Positions 1-7,605 of a stretch of 64,000 bases of DNA are shown piece by piece. The first letter of the stretch is position 1; each line of letters opens with the position of its first letter. The notes under the pieces were generated by a model. That model had not been told where the DNA came from, ran no database searches, and worked only from the letters and a program-made list of their open reading frames with translations. The translations under genes were made by a program, and so were the position numbers. Source of the stretch: Vogesella indigofera (GTDB taxonomy: Bacteria; Pseudomonadota; Gammaproteobacteria; Burkholderiales; Chromobacteriaceae); contig NZ_JAQQLA010000003.1 of NCBI RefSeq assembly GCF_028548395.1, forward strand, positions 310,001 through 374,000, given 5' to 3'.

Positions 1-313
1 TGGGGCGTGAGCAGTCCGCTGGATAGCCTGTGAGCGCATTATTTGTCGTGCCGGAAGGCACGCGACGATATTCTAATGTCGGCTTTGCTGCAGCTAGCTG
101 CCAATGACATCGATGTTATCGACAGGCAGCTTTGGCCGAGGATCTGCCGGAATACCCACCAGACCGGTAGTAGTGTCGCCTGAGCTGTCTCGGAAGCCCA
201 TCATGAGCAATGGCTGCTTTCATACTGGAAAGCAGCCATTGCTGTCGCGGGCAAACAAGGGCGATTCAAAACGCAGTTACGAGCACCCTTCGCGTTGATG
301 TATCGCACGCATC
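1..313. other. Non-coding left edge, no gene supported
   Basis: I see no convincing gene here. Short open frames exist but have no ribosome binding site or recognisable protein. The only structure is a strong hairpin just downstream of the alcohol dehydrogenase stop codon, listed separately. Confidence 0.5.
209..240 (-). terminator. Strong hairpin downstream of the alcohol dehydrogenase gene
   Basis: A perfect 13-bp inverted repeat (AATGGCTGCTTTC at 209-221, its complement at 228-240, 6-nt loop) lies about 75 bp past the minus-strand stop codon. There is no clear U-run, so a terminator or RNA 3'-end stabiliser role is inferred. Confidence 0.45.
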
Positions 314-1354
314 TCAGAACTCCGTGACGACTGTCACGCCTGCAACTTCGAATTTGTCCATATTCATCAGCACATCAATCGACTGCTCAAGATTGATCGT
401 CCGACCGATGAGCTTTTCCGGTGCCAACTTGCCCGATTTCATCATTGCAAACATGGCGTCATAGCGGTGTGCCTGCATGCCATGGCTGCCCAGGATTTCA
501 AGTTCGTGCGCGATGACCTTGCTCATCGGAATGGCCGGGGTGCTGTGCTCTCCCAGCATGAGGCCGACCTGGACATGCTTGCCGCGTTTGCGCAAGTTGC
601 TGACCGAATTGAAACAGGTGACAGGGTGCCCGAGTGCATCCAGGGACACATGCGCACCGCCCCGGGTGATTTCCAGCACGGCTTCGACCACGTTGGTCAC
701 TTTTGCGGCGTTGACCGTGGCAACCGCACCGAGGGCGCGGGCGAGATCGAGCTTGTCTTCCGAAATATCAATGGCGATGACATTCGCGCCAATGGCATGG
801 GCAATCATGATGGCGGACAGGCCGACGCCACCGCAGCCATGCACCGCTACCCACTGGCCGGCCGAGGTCTTGCCCTGATCCACCACCGCGCGGAATGAGG
901 TGACAAAGCGGCACCCCAGGCTGGCCGCGGTGGCGAAGTCCAGCGTTTCCGGCAAGGACACCAGATTGATGTCCGCCTGATGAATCGACACGAACTCGGC
1001 AAATGATCCCCAGTGGGTGAAGCCGGGCTGAAACTGATGGTCGCAGACCTGATGGTTGCCGGAGTGGCATTCGGGGCAATGACCGCATCCGGCCACAAAC
1101 GGAACGGTGACCCGGTCGCCCACCCGCCATTTTGTCACCTGCTTGTCCACCGCCTCCACGACGCCCGAGAACTCATGCCCCGGTACATGGGGCAGGCGAA
1201 TGTCCGGGTCATGACCGACCCAGCCATGCCAGTCGCTGCGGCAAACACCGGTCGCCATGACCTTGATGACCACCCCGCCGGATTCCGGCGTCGGGTCAGG
1301 GACAGTCGTTAGTTGCGGCGGGGCAGCAAAGGATTCATAGACAACAGCTTTCAT
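314..1354 (-). CDS. Zinc-dependent alcohol dehydrogenase (MDR family)
   Basis: The 346-aa protein is a medium-chain zinc alcohol dehydrogenase, expected to oxidise an alcohol or reduce an aldehyde with NAD(P) in the cytoplasm. Catalytic zinc ligands are visible as C38 and H60-E61 (GHE motif), and structural zinc ligands as C90, C93, C96 and C104. The nucleotide-binding motif GCGGVG lies near residue 173. Length is normal for the family. The gene is transcribed divergently from an Lrp-type regulator, so regulation by that protein is likely. Substrate cannot be told from sequence. Confidence 0.88.
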   Translation of the reverse strand: MKAVVYESFAAPPQLTTVPDPTPESGGVVIKVMATGVCRSDWHGWVGHDPDIRLPHVPGHEFSGVVEAVDKQVTKWRVGDRVTVPFVAGCGHCPECHSGNHQVCDHQFQPGFTHWGSFAEFVSIHQADINLVSLPETLDFATAASLGCRFVTSFRAVVDQGKTSAGQWVAVHGCGGVGLSAIMIAHAIGANVIAIDISEDKLDLARALGAVATVNAAKVTNVVEAVLEITRGGAHVSLDALGHPVTCFNSVSNLRKRGKHVQVGLMLGEHSTPAIPMSKVIAHELEILGSHGMQAHRYDAMFAMMKSGKLAPEKLIGRTINLEQSIDVLMNMDKFEVAGVTVVTEF

Positions 1355-1488
1355 GAGCGGCTCCTGTGTTGAAGTATCCCTTCATTGTGAAGCATTACCG
1401 TGAATTTACCTTTCTATTTGCTATTGGAATAACAGGGAATATGAAATAGCATTTCACCAGTGAAAACGGATTGAAAGGTTGTTTCGCC

Positions 1489-1968
1489 ATGACCGCGCTC
1501 GACAAAGTGGACATTGCCATTGCCGACCGGCTGCAACAGGATGGCCGGCTGTCCAATGCCCGGCTTGCCGAACAGCTCGCCCTAAGCGAAGCCTCCTGCT
1601 GGCGGCGCCAAAAGCGGCTGGAAGAGATGGGGGTGATCGAAGGCTATAAAGCGATACTGAACCGACGCAAGCTCGGGATCGGTGTGATGGCCTTTGTACA
1701 GATCGTCTGTACGCAGCACAGCGAGGAGGTCACTGCCGCGTTCGAGAGGATCATCCAGGCCAGCCCCAATGTGCTCGCTTGTCACAACACAACCGGCGAG
1801 GCCGACTTTCTGTTGCAGGTAGTTGCCAGGGATCTCGATGATTACAGCCGTTTTGTCGAGAAAGTGCTGAGGAAATTGCCGGGTGTATTGAGTATCCGTA
1901 CGAATATTTCATTGAGGGAAATGAAAGTGATGAACAAGCTACCGATTACGGATATTGAACTAGGCTAG
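1489..1968 (+). CDS. Lrp/AsnC family transcriptional regulator
   Basis: This 159-aa protein has the Lrp layout: an N-terminal winged HTH (residues about 5-60, with the LSNARLAEQLALSEASCWRR stretch) and a C-terminal RAM ligand-binding domain. I chose ATG 1489 because an AAAGG sequence lies 10-11 nt upstream; an earlier TTG at 1471 would overlap that site. It is divergent from the alcohol dehydrogenase gene, the probable target. It is a paralogue of the Lrp protein at 16567, sharing the SxxSCWRR/TPCWRR recognition-helix pattern. Confidence 0.88.
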   Translation: MTALDKVDIAIADRLQQDGRLSNARLAEQLALSEASCWRRQKRLEEMGVIEGYKAILNRRKLGIGVMAFVQIVCTQHSEEVTAAFERIIQASPNVLACHNTTGEADFLLQVVARDLDDYSRFVEKVLRKLPGVLSIRTNISLREMKVMNKLPITDIELG

Positions 1969-2384
1969 ATACACTCAGAATTTTACCGACAGGATTATGG
2001 TAAATCGCTCCTGGACTGCTGGTTGCGTTAATGATTGCTTTAGCAGCGGAAGCAGCTATTTCTCGCCAAAAGTCCGGGTGACTGCTTTGGCCGACGACCA
2101 GCCACTACTCCAGGTGGGAAGGCAGTTGGTCGGCCTTAGCGGTTACTGGGATGCGCCCTGAGAAACGTCAGCAATCTGCCTGCTAGCAGCCCGTGGCGAA
2201 ACAACCAGCCTGAATGACTACTTTCCTCCGCGGCATATGGCCGAACTCGACCCTGAGCGGAAGTAGCCTACGTTGGAATGCCGCCGGTCAGGAGCTTAGA
2301 GCTAACGGGTAGCAGTGCTGCAGAGCAGTCACTGAAGAGTACAGTGAGGCAGAAACTCGTAAGCGTGACCGTTTGGATAAATTG
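1969..2384. other. Non-coding stretch, AT-richer, start of accessory island
   Basis: I find no supported gene in these 416 bases. Composition is less GC-rich than the flanks. It contains one copy of a degenerate short repeat (2236-2264) that recurs at 5214-5243, which suggests rearranged accessory DNA. Confidence 0.45.
2236..2264. repeat. Degenerate direct repeat, copy A (copy B at 5214-5243)
   Basis: The block starts TATGGCCGAA and ends CCCTGAGCGGAAGT; copy B starts TATGGCCGAA and ends CCCTGAGCGAAAGT. The two copies lie near the two sides of the immunity-type gene island. Role unknown; they may be remnants of a recurring intergenic sequence. Confidence 0.4.
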
Positions 2385-2759
2385 CTAGTCGGCAGCAGCA
2401 AGATAAAATAGCACCTTGCGTGCGACTACTAGGACGTCTCCAAAGTCACCGACAATGCGACATCCACTAGGCTGCACGACTGAAATACTATCGATGCAGC
2501 CATAATCAACGCTACCTTCTGCGTCTATTGCAGGTTTTACTGCATCTTGCCGTAGCAAACCTTGAACAGAAGACACACCTGAAAACTGGATAATACCTGG
2601 TCTATAGCAAGCCCAGTCCCCATGAGTAGGTGTAGATGCAGCTGAGTGAGTTCGTTGAAGGCTAGCCAAAACATAAAAGGTTAGCGACTCATGACCACGA
2701 TGCCAAGCAAGAACAAACGTGTCCTCAAGAAGAATGTTGGAAAGCACGTCAATGTTCAT
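2385..2759 (-). CDS. Small hypothetical protein, second gene of a coupled pair
   Basis: I do not recognise this 124-aa protein with certainty. It begins MNIDVLSNILLEDTFVLAW and has a central CYRPGIIQF stretch and a VDYGCIDSI / VGDFGDVLVV pattern; it looks soluble and mostly beta. ATG 2759 is chosen because AAGG lies 7 nt upstream and the start overlaps the stop of the preceding gene (2749), implying translational coupling. Small coupled genes of this type often sit beside polymorphic-toxin immunity genes, so an immunity-like role is possible but unproven. No toxin gene is adjacent. Confidence 0.6.
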   Translation of the reverse strand: MNIDVLSNILLEDTFVLAWHRGHESLTFYVLASLQRTHSAASTPTHGDWACYRPGIIQFSGVSSVQGLLRQDAVKPAIDAEGSVDYGCIDSISVVQPSGCRIVGDFGDVLVVARKVLFYLAAAD

Positions 2760-3153
2760 CGGATGGCCTTGACGACACGACAATCACCAGTGAACGTGAG
2801 TCAATATCGATGCAAGAATCCCCAGGGAAGTAATCGAAATGATTGTGAGAACCTGATGCTGCATCTGAGTCAAAGTCGAACCACGAAGCAAAATTTTGAA
2901 GATTTTCGTCAGCAGCAGATATAACCAGAGTATGGTTCTCTACCGACACCTTCGTCGGGCCGCTACCCCGAATAATGTGTAGTTCGCGTAACGCTCTTGT
3001 GTATGGACTAGGGTCACACTCAGAATTTGCCAAATGAGTAAGCGTAGTTTCATTACCACCGACCAAGGCGTGGATTGCTTCAAAAATTTGCTGTAGCTCT
3101 GCTATAGAGCCTGAAAGTTCAAGCTCAAGGTCAGACTCTAAAATTTTAATCAA
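2749..3153 (-). CDS. Small hypothetical protein, possibly immunity-like
   Basis: This 134-aa acidic protein starts at a TTG (3153) with only a weak AGG upstream. It carries an N-terminal ELELSGSIAELQQIF helix region and a C-terminal part with SHNHFDYFPGD and SLVIVVSS. This C-terminal His/Phe-Tyr-Pro-Gly pattern reminds me of polymorphic-toxin immunity families, but I cannot assign one. It overlaps the next gene by 11 bp and the pair is probably one transcript. A 14-bp palindrome 19 bp upstream may be its operator. Confidence 0.6.
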   Translation of the reverse strand: MIKILESDLELELSGSIAELQQIFEAIHALVGGNETTLTHLANSECDPSPYTRALRELHIIRGSGPTKVSVENHTLVISAADENLQNFASWFDFDSDAASGSHNHFDYFPGDSCIDIDSRSLVIVVSSRPSDEH

Positions 3154-3171
3154 TCTGACAACCTATTCTTA

Positions 3172-3185
3172 TGACATGCATGTCA
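3172..3185 (-). promoter_or_regulatory. 14-bp palindrome upstream of the small gene pair
   Basis: TGACATGCATGTCA is a perfect palindrome 18-32 bp upstream of the start at 3153. Its position suits an operator for the minus-strand pair; the cognate protein is unknown. Confidence 0.35.
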
Positions 3186-3279
3186 AAGTGGCTGTCACTG
3201 GCTGTTTACTTGTACATGACTGTACGTTCCAGTGACTGCATTATGGCGAAGCTGGCGAGTGACTGTTCTTGGCCGTCAG

Positions 3280-3307
3280 CTATCATGCTAGCACAATAGC
3301 ATGATAG
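3280..3307. repeat. 10-bp inverted repeat beside the IS left end
   Basis: CTATCATGCT (3280-3289) and its exact complement (3298-3307) are separated by 8 nt. The structure ends 7 bp before the IS inverted repeat begins; hairpins are frequent insertion targets, so it may mark the target site. Confidence 0.45.
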
Positions 3308-3378
3308 CATGACTGGTCTGTCCCGCCCCCTGTGGACACTAACTTAAGGTGGATAATCACCACCAAGGAGCAGTGTTC

Positions 3379-3672
3379 ATGACCAAGACCAGACGTACTT
3401 TTCCGGAGTCCCTCAAGCGCGAAGCGGTTGAGCAGGTGCACGCCGGGACACCTTTACGGCATGTTGCCCAAGCCTTCGACATTACCGAGTCACTGCTGGG
3501 TAAGTGGAAACGTCAGTTCCAAGATGCCGGACCTGATGCTTTCCCGGGCCGAGGCAAACAGAGCGGCGAAACCGCCGAGCTGAAACGACTGCGTGACGAA
3601 CTGGCTCGCGTCACCATGGAGCGCGATGTCCTAAAAAAGGCGCTCGTCATCTTCTCGCAACCCACGAAGTGA
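3379..3672 (+). CDS. IS3-family OrfA, HTH regulatory/DNA-binding protein
   Basis: The 97-aa product is a transposase_8-type OrfA: an N-terminal HTH (SLKREAVEQV...LRHVAQAFDI...LLGKWKRQF) that recognises the terminal repeats, followed by a leucine-zipper-like coiled coil (AELKRLRDELARVTMERDVLKKA). ATG 3379 is chosen for its AAGGAG site at 3365-3370. Its last codons contain the slippery sequence at 3633-3639, so part of translation is expected to shift to the orfB frame and make the OrfAB transposase. Confidence 0.92.
   Translation: MTKTRRTFPESLKREAVEQVHAGTPLRHVAQAFDITESLLGKWKRQFQDAGPDAFPGRGKQSGETAELKRLRDELARVTMERDVLKKALVIFSQPTK
3633..3639 (+). other. Programmed -1 ribosomal frameshift site A_AAA_AAG
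   Basis: In the orfA frame the codons read CTA AAA AAG, so the heptamer is correctly phased for tandem -1 slippage. The -1 frame is open from 3639 through the orfB region, giving a fused OrfAB product. This is the standard IS3 mechanism. Confidence 0.85.
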
Positions 3673-4535
3673 GATTACGCGCGATTCAGGCACTGTCGGG
3701 CCGCTACCCGGTGGCACCGATGTGCCAACTGTTTCGCGTGTCCTGCAGTGGCTACTACGCATGGCTACACCGCACCCCTTCGGCGCGAGAGATGGCAAAC
3801 CGACAACTACTGCGTGAGATTCGCTTGGTTCATGCTGAGGTCAATGGCATCTATGGCCATCGGCGCATTCATGCCGAACTACTAGCGCAGGGTTTCGCCT
3901 GCGGGCGGCATCGCATCGCGGGCTTGATGCGGCGAAACGGTATCCGAGTCAGAACCCGTAAACGTTGGCGACCCGTGAGTGGCGGCCAACATCTTCTCCC
4001 CGTAGCGCCCAATCTGTTACAGCGACAATTCGCTGCTGGTGACGTCAATCAGCGTTGGGTGTCGGATATGACCTATATCCGGACCGGTGAAGGGTGGCTG
4101 TACCTGGCGGTGGTACTCGACTTGTACTCCCGGGCAATCGTCGGCTGGGCCATGCATCACCGAATGCAGCAAGAACTGGTGCATGCCGCCCTGACGATGG
4201 CGGTGGCGCGTCGCAAGCCTGCTGGGGAGGTGATTCTGCATTCGGACCGGGGGAGTCAGTACTGTGCCTTTGACTACCAGGCACTACTGAAACGGCATGG
4301 GATGGTACCGAGTCACTCCCGCGCCGGGAACTGCTGGGATAATGCGGCGATGGAAAGCTTCTTCCGTTCGCTGAAGTCAGAGCGGGTTTATTTGACCCAC
4401 TACCGAAGCTACGAGGAGGCACGTACAGATGTGTTTGATTACATCCGCTTTTACAATCACCAACGACGTCATTCGACCCTGGGGTATTTGACCCCGGTTG
4501 AATTCGAACGCCGTCGTTCAGTGCTTAGTGCTTAA
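3669..4535 (+). CDS. IS3-family transposase OrfB (DDE integrase domain)
   Basis: This 288-aa protein carries the HTH_21 region (YGHRRIHAEL) and a complete rve integrase core. The DDE triad is visible in WVSDMTYI, LHSDRGSQY and NAAMESFFRSLKSE, with the usual K/R after the glutamate. A GTG at 3669 could start OrfB alone, overlapping orfA by 4 bp, but the main active product should be the OrfAB fusion made by frameshifting. Nothing looks truncated. Confidence 0.93.
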   Translation: MRLRAIQALSGRYPVAPMCQLFRVSCSGYYAWLHRTPSAREMANRQLLREIRLVHAEVNGIYGHRRIHAELLAQGFACGRHRIAGLMRRNGIRVRTRKRWRPVSGGQHLLPVAPNLLQRQFAAGDVNQRWVSDMTYIRTGEGWLYLAVVLDLYSRAIVGWAMHHRMQQELVHAALTMAVARRKPAGEVILHSDRGSQYCAFDYQALLKRHGMVPSHSRAGNCWDNAAMESFFRSLKSERVYLTHYRSYEEARTDVFDYIRFYNHQRRHSTLGYLTPVEFERRRSVLSA

Positions 4536-4724
4536 CCCGCTGTCCACGGGGAGCGGGACAGACCAGACAACGTGCTTCGGTTGAGCCACTCGCGTAGGGC
4601 CTACGCCCCAAGGCGGCCAATCACGCTTTTGGTCAGAGGGCATTCAGGAGCGCCGGAATTCACCGGATTGGCACGACTTGGCTCGACAGGTCCGGTGGAA
4701 TGATGAGTTAGGAGGCGGCGTCCT

Positions 4725-5132
4725 CTAGGCATCAGTAGGGGCTGTAGTAAAATATGCGATGAAGACCAAATAGTCGTTCACTGGAACACTCCGTGCCTTT
4801 TTCTCCTTTAGGTACTGCCATTTCTCTGCTTCGGCATCAAAGTCGGTAGTGCACAGCAGGAGCTCAAAGCCTTCCGCGACTTCTGCTGCGGTGCGCTGGA
4901 CGTAAACAGCCCAAGATTCTCCAAGTTGCCTGGGTCTCGCATCGGCATTCAGCCAGTAGGGTTCGCACCTTCCATCAGGTAGCACCCACTGAAACTGCCC
5001 ACCCAGGCACGCAAAGCCTTCAGCCGCAGCGCCCCGTAGAACTGCCGGAAAATCGCTGCACTTCCACCCAACCTCATTTCCGGATGGAACCGCTCGTGCT
5101 AACAAATGGGAGGGAAGCTCACTGGAAGTCAT
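4725..5132 (-). CDS. Hypothetical protein, orphan accessory gene
   Basis: This 135-aa acidic protein starts MTSSELPSHLLARAVPSGNE and contains LGGQFQWVLPDG, EPYWLNADARP and ESWAVYVQRTAAEV. It resembles small uncharacterised single-domain proteins found sporadically in proteobacterial accessory regions, but I cannot name a family. No signal peptide or membrane segment is visible. ATG 5132 is preferred over an upstream TTG (5153), though neither has a good ribosome binding site. Its place among immunity-type genes on the same strand suggests the same island. Confidence 0.6.
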   Translation of the reverse strand: MTSSELPSHLLARAVPSGNEVGWKCSDFPAVLRGAAAEGFACLGGQFQWVLPDGRCEPYWLNADARPRQLGESWAVYVQRTAAEVAEGFELLLCTTDFDAEAEKWQYLKEKKARSVPVNDYLVFIAYFTTAPTDA

Positions 5133-5213
5133 GATGATTAATGCTTGATGCAACCTAATGGATTAACAAGACTGCCAATGTCAGCTATGCGGCCAGCTCA
5201 ACGAACGGCAGGT

Positions 5214-5243
5214 TATGGCCGAAAGCTGCCCCTGAGCGAAAGT
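5214..5243. repeat. Degenerate direct repeat, copy B
   Basis: Matches the block at 2236-2264 at its start (TATGGCCGAA) and end (CCCTGAGCG, AAGT) with a variable middle. It lies just beyond the Imm26-like gene's 3' end. Confidence 0.4.
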
Positions 5244-5253
5244 TGGTTACTAG

Positions 5254-5691
5254 CTATGGCAGCAATGATACTACCCACCTATTAGGTATACCCGCCACAT
5301 GATCTTGCAATCTATCCTGCAGATGTAATGCCGACCATACAGCAGCCGACTCAAGTCCAATGCATTGCTCTTTTGTAGCTGGACTTTCGACACCATCTAT
5401 GTAAATTGTGTACTGACCCGAAATTTTATCCTTTTTGAAGCGAGGAGTTGCCTGCAGGAGATTTTTAGGAATGTCTGTCACTACCGCTATAGGCTGCCAG
5501 CCCGGCTCTTTTGACACATGTTTCATGACCCATAGCCGCCACAATACACCTGATTTCAATATCTCTTGGATGGTGGCATCTGGATTAAAGCAATTGAAAA
5601 ATGCGAACTCGGGAAACTCTAAAGCCAAAGCAAAGGCAGCTCCCCCATTGCTCAATTTAATTTTGAACAGCCTTCCTGTTTTCCATCGCAT
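5254..5691 (-). CDS. Imm26-like (immunity 26 / HocA) family protein
   Basis: The 145-aa product begins MRWKTGRLFKIKLSNGGAAF and continues with an FPEFAFFNCF strand, a WRLWVMKHVSKEPGW segment and a C-terminal LESAAVWSALHLQDRLQDH...GIPNRWVVSL block. This order matches the Imm26 family of polymorphic-toxin immunity proteins as I recall it. ATG 5691 is chosen because the frame further upstream runs into the repeat/terminator at 5850-5882. No toxin gene is beside it (the gene upstream is a solute-binding protein), so it is an orphan immunity gene. Its composition is clearly more AT-rich than the chromosome core. Confidence 0.7.
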   Translation of the reverse strand: MRWKTGRLFKIKLSNGGAAFALALEFPEFAFFNCFNPDATIQEILKSGVLWRLWVMKHVSKEPGWQPIAVVTDIPKNLLQATPRFKKDKISGQYTIYIDGVESPATKEQCIGLESAAVWSALHLQDRLQDHVAGIPNRWVVSLLP

Positions 5692-5849
5692 CTCAAAGAA
5701 TCCCGTGTTAAATAGCCAGAGCCAAACTGTTGGTTTAACGGCCGCTTTGCGGTGATGTTTCCAAGTGTCGGCTCCTGGCCGATTGCTGCCACTGTAATGC
5801 CAAGGCATAACCGGCCCACATTCACTCCTTCCCAAAACCCCATAAAACC

Positions 5850-5882
5850 CTGCGGCCAACCTCGTCACCAAGGTTGGCCGCA
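5850..5882 (-). terminator. Inverted pair of the 12-bp dispersed repeat downstream of the dppA-like gene
   Basis: TGCGGCCAACCT (5851-5862) and its complement (5871-5882) form a 12-bp perfect stem with an 8-nt loop, 27 bp after the dppA-like stop. On the minus strand it is followed by GGGTTTTATGGGGTTTT. It probably ends dppA transcription and also marks the edge of the accessory island. Confidence 0.6.
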
Positions 5883-5908
5883 TTTGCTTCAGGCGCCGGA
5901 TAAAACGC

Positions 5909-7492
5909 TTACTTCAGCACCACCTTGCTGAAATCCACGCGCCCGAACGGACTGACCTGGTAACCGCTGACCTTGTTGCTGGTGATCACCGCGGCGGTCG
6001 GGTGTGCCAGCGGCAGCCACAGCGCCTGCTCCTTGATGATCTGCTGCGCGCGGGCGTAGTTGGCGGCGCGCAGTTTCGGGCTGGCGTCGCGGCGGGCGTC
6101 GGTGATCAGCTTGTCCAGCTTCGGGTCGCAGTAGCGGGCGAAGTTGGTGCCGGATTGCACCGCGGCGCAGCTGAATTGCGGGGTGAGGAAGTTGTCCGCG
6201 TCGCCGTTGTCGCCGGCCCAGCCCATGAACAGCAGGTCGTGCTCGCCGGCCTTGCCGCGCTTGATCAGCTCGCCCCATTCGATGACCTTGATCTCGGCGC
6301 GGATGCCGATCTTGGCGAGGTCGGCCTGCAGCAGTTCGGCGCCGGCTTTCGGGTTCGGGTTCAGCGTGCTGCCGGTGGGGCGGATCCAGATGCTGGTGTC
6401 GAAGCCGTTGGCGAGGCCGGCCTCGGCCAGCAGTTTTTTGGCCCGGACGATGTCCTGCGGGTAGTCCTTGATCGCCTTGTTGTAGCCGAAAGTGGACGGC
6501 GGGAACGGGTTGCTGGCGGCGATGGCGCTGCCGCCGAATACCGCCTTCAGGTAGCTGGCCTTGTCGAAGGCGAGGTTCACCGCCTGGCGCACGCGCTTGT
6601 CGTCAAACGGCTTGTGCTGGCTGTTGAGCGCCACGAAGCCGGTCATGAACGCCGGGGTGGTCAGCACGCTCAGGCGGTTGTCGGCGCTGGCTTCCTGCAC
6701 ATCCTGCGGTTTCGGGCCGATGGCGATCTGGCATTCGCCGGCCTTCAGCTTTTGCACGCGCACATTGCTGTCGGTCGTGATGGCGTAGGTCAGCCGTTCC
6801 GCCGCCGGCTTGCCGCCGAAGTAGGTGGGGTTGGCCGCGTAGCGCACCGCGCTGTCCTTGGCGAAGCTCTGCAGCTGGAACGGGCCGGTGCCGACCGGCT
6901 GGCTGTTCAGCAGCTCCGGGGTGCCGGCGCGCGCCAGTTGCGCCGCGTATTCGGCGGAGTAGATCGAGGCAAAGCCCATCGACAGGGTCGGCAGTAGGGT
7001 GGCGTCCGGCTGGTTCAGCTCGAAGCGCACGGTGCGGGCATCGACGCGCACCACGGCCTTGATCAGCTTGTCGAGCTGGAACGATTTGGCGTGCGGGTAG
7101 CCGGTGGGCGCGGTCTTGTGCCACGGGTGGTTGCTGTCCAGCATGCGCTGGAAGCTGAACACCACGTCGTCGGCATCCAGCGCGCGGGTGGGGTTGAACC
7201 AGGCGGTGCGGTGGAAGGCGACCTTGTCACGCAGGGTGAAGGTGATGGACAGGCCGTCCGGCGCCACCGTCCAGCGCGTGGCCAGCGACGGCACCAGCTT
7301 GCCCTGGCGGGCGTCGTATTCCACCAGCCGGTTGAACAGCACGTCGGCGCTGGCGTTGGTGGTGGTCAGCGAGTTGTAGCGCACCACGTCGAAGCCTTCC
7401 GGGCTGGCGTCGGTGCAGACGGTGAGCGGTTTGGCCAGCGCGGTGGCGGACAGGGCGAGCAGGGACAAGGGCAGCAGGGTGCGCAATTGCAT
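5909..7492 (-). CDS. Periplasmic peptide-binding protein, DppA-like (ABC transporter SBP family 5)
   Basis: This 527-aa SBP_bac_5 protein has a Sec signal peptide (cleavage expected after ATALA, about residue 20) and begins the mature part with LTVCTDASPEGFDV, close to the start of dipeptide/heme-binding DppA proteins. VGTGPFQL and a YTNP-like region are typical. It should capture peptides in the periplasm for an ABC importer. No permease or ATPase genes are adjacent, so it must pair with components coded elsewhere. AAAGGAA lies 6 nt before the start. Confidence 0.88.
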   Translation of the reverse strand: MQLRTLLPLSLLALSATALAKPLTVCTDASPEGFDVVRYNSLTTTNASADVLFNRLVEYDARQGKLVPSLATRWTVAPDGLSITFTLRDKVAFHRTAWFNPTRALDADDVVFSFQRMLDSNHPWHKTAPTGYPHAKSFQLDKLIKAVVRVDARTVRFELNQPDATLLPTLSMGFASIYSAEYAAQLARAGTPELLNSQPVGTGPFQLQSFAKDSAVRYAANPTYFGGKPAAERLTYAITTDSNVRVQKLKAGECQIAIGPKPQDVQEASADNRLSVLTTPAFMTGFVALNSQHKPFDDKRVRQAVNLAFDKASYLKAVFGGSAIAASNPFPPSTFGYNKAIKDYPQDIVRAKKLLAEAGLANGFDTSIWIRPTGSTLNPNPKAGAELLQADLAKIGIRAEIKVIEWGELIKRGKAGEHDLLFMGWAGDNGDADNFLTPQFSCAAVQSGTNFARYCDPKLDKLITDARRDASPKLRAANYARAQQIIKEQALWLPLAHPTAAVITSNKVSGYQVSPFGRVDFSKVVLK

Positions 7493-7605
7493 GGTGGGTT
7501 CCTTTGTACATAACGGTCATGCCAATGGCGCAGCATAACGCCATCAGCATGTTTTATGCCAATCACCATTTCAGCTAAGCAAAGTCCCGATCCGGCTCGC
7601 CGTGC

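Larger units (their letters stand above)
3314..4565 (+). mobile_element. Complete IS3-family insertion sequence (1,252 bp)
   Basis: The ends form imperfect inverted repeats: TGGTCTGTCCCGC at 3314 on the left, matched by the complement ending at 4565 on the right, with further matches to GTGGACA. The trinucleotide GAC flanks both sides (3311-3313 and 4566-4568), a 3-bp target duplication typical of IS3. It contains orfA and orfB in overlapping frames with a slippery A6G heptamer. Intact ends, intact frames and a preserved target duplication point to a recent, probably still active insertion into the small-gene island. Confidence 0.9.

Noticed and set aside
5692..5883. N-terminal extension of the Imm26-like protein
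   Set aside because: The upstream part of the frame includes the 12-bp repeat hairpin and has no family similarity, so the start was set at 5691.
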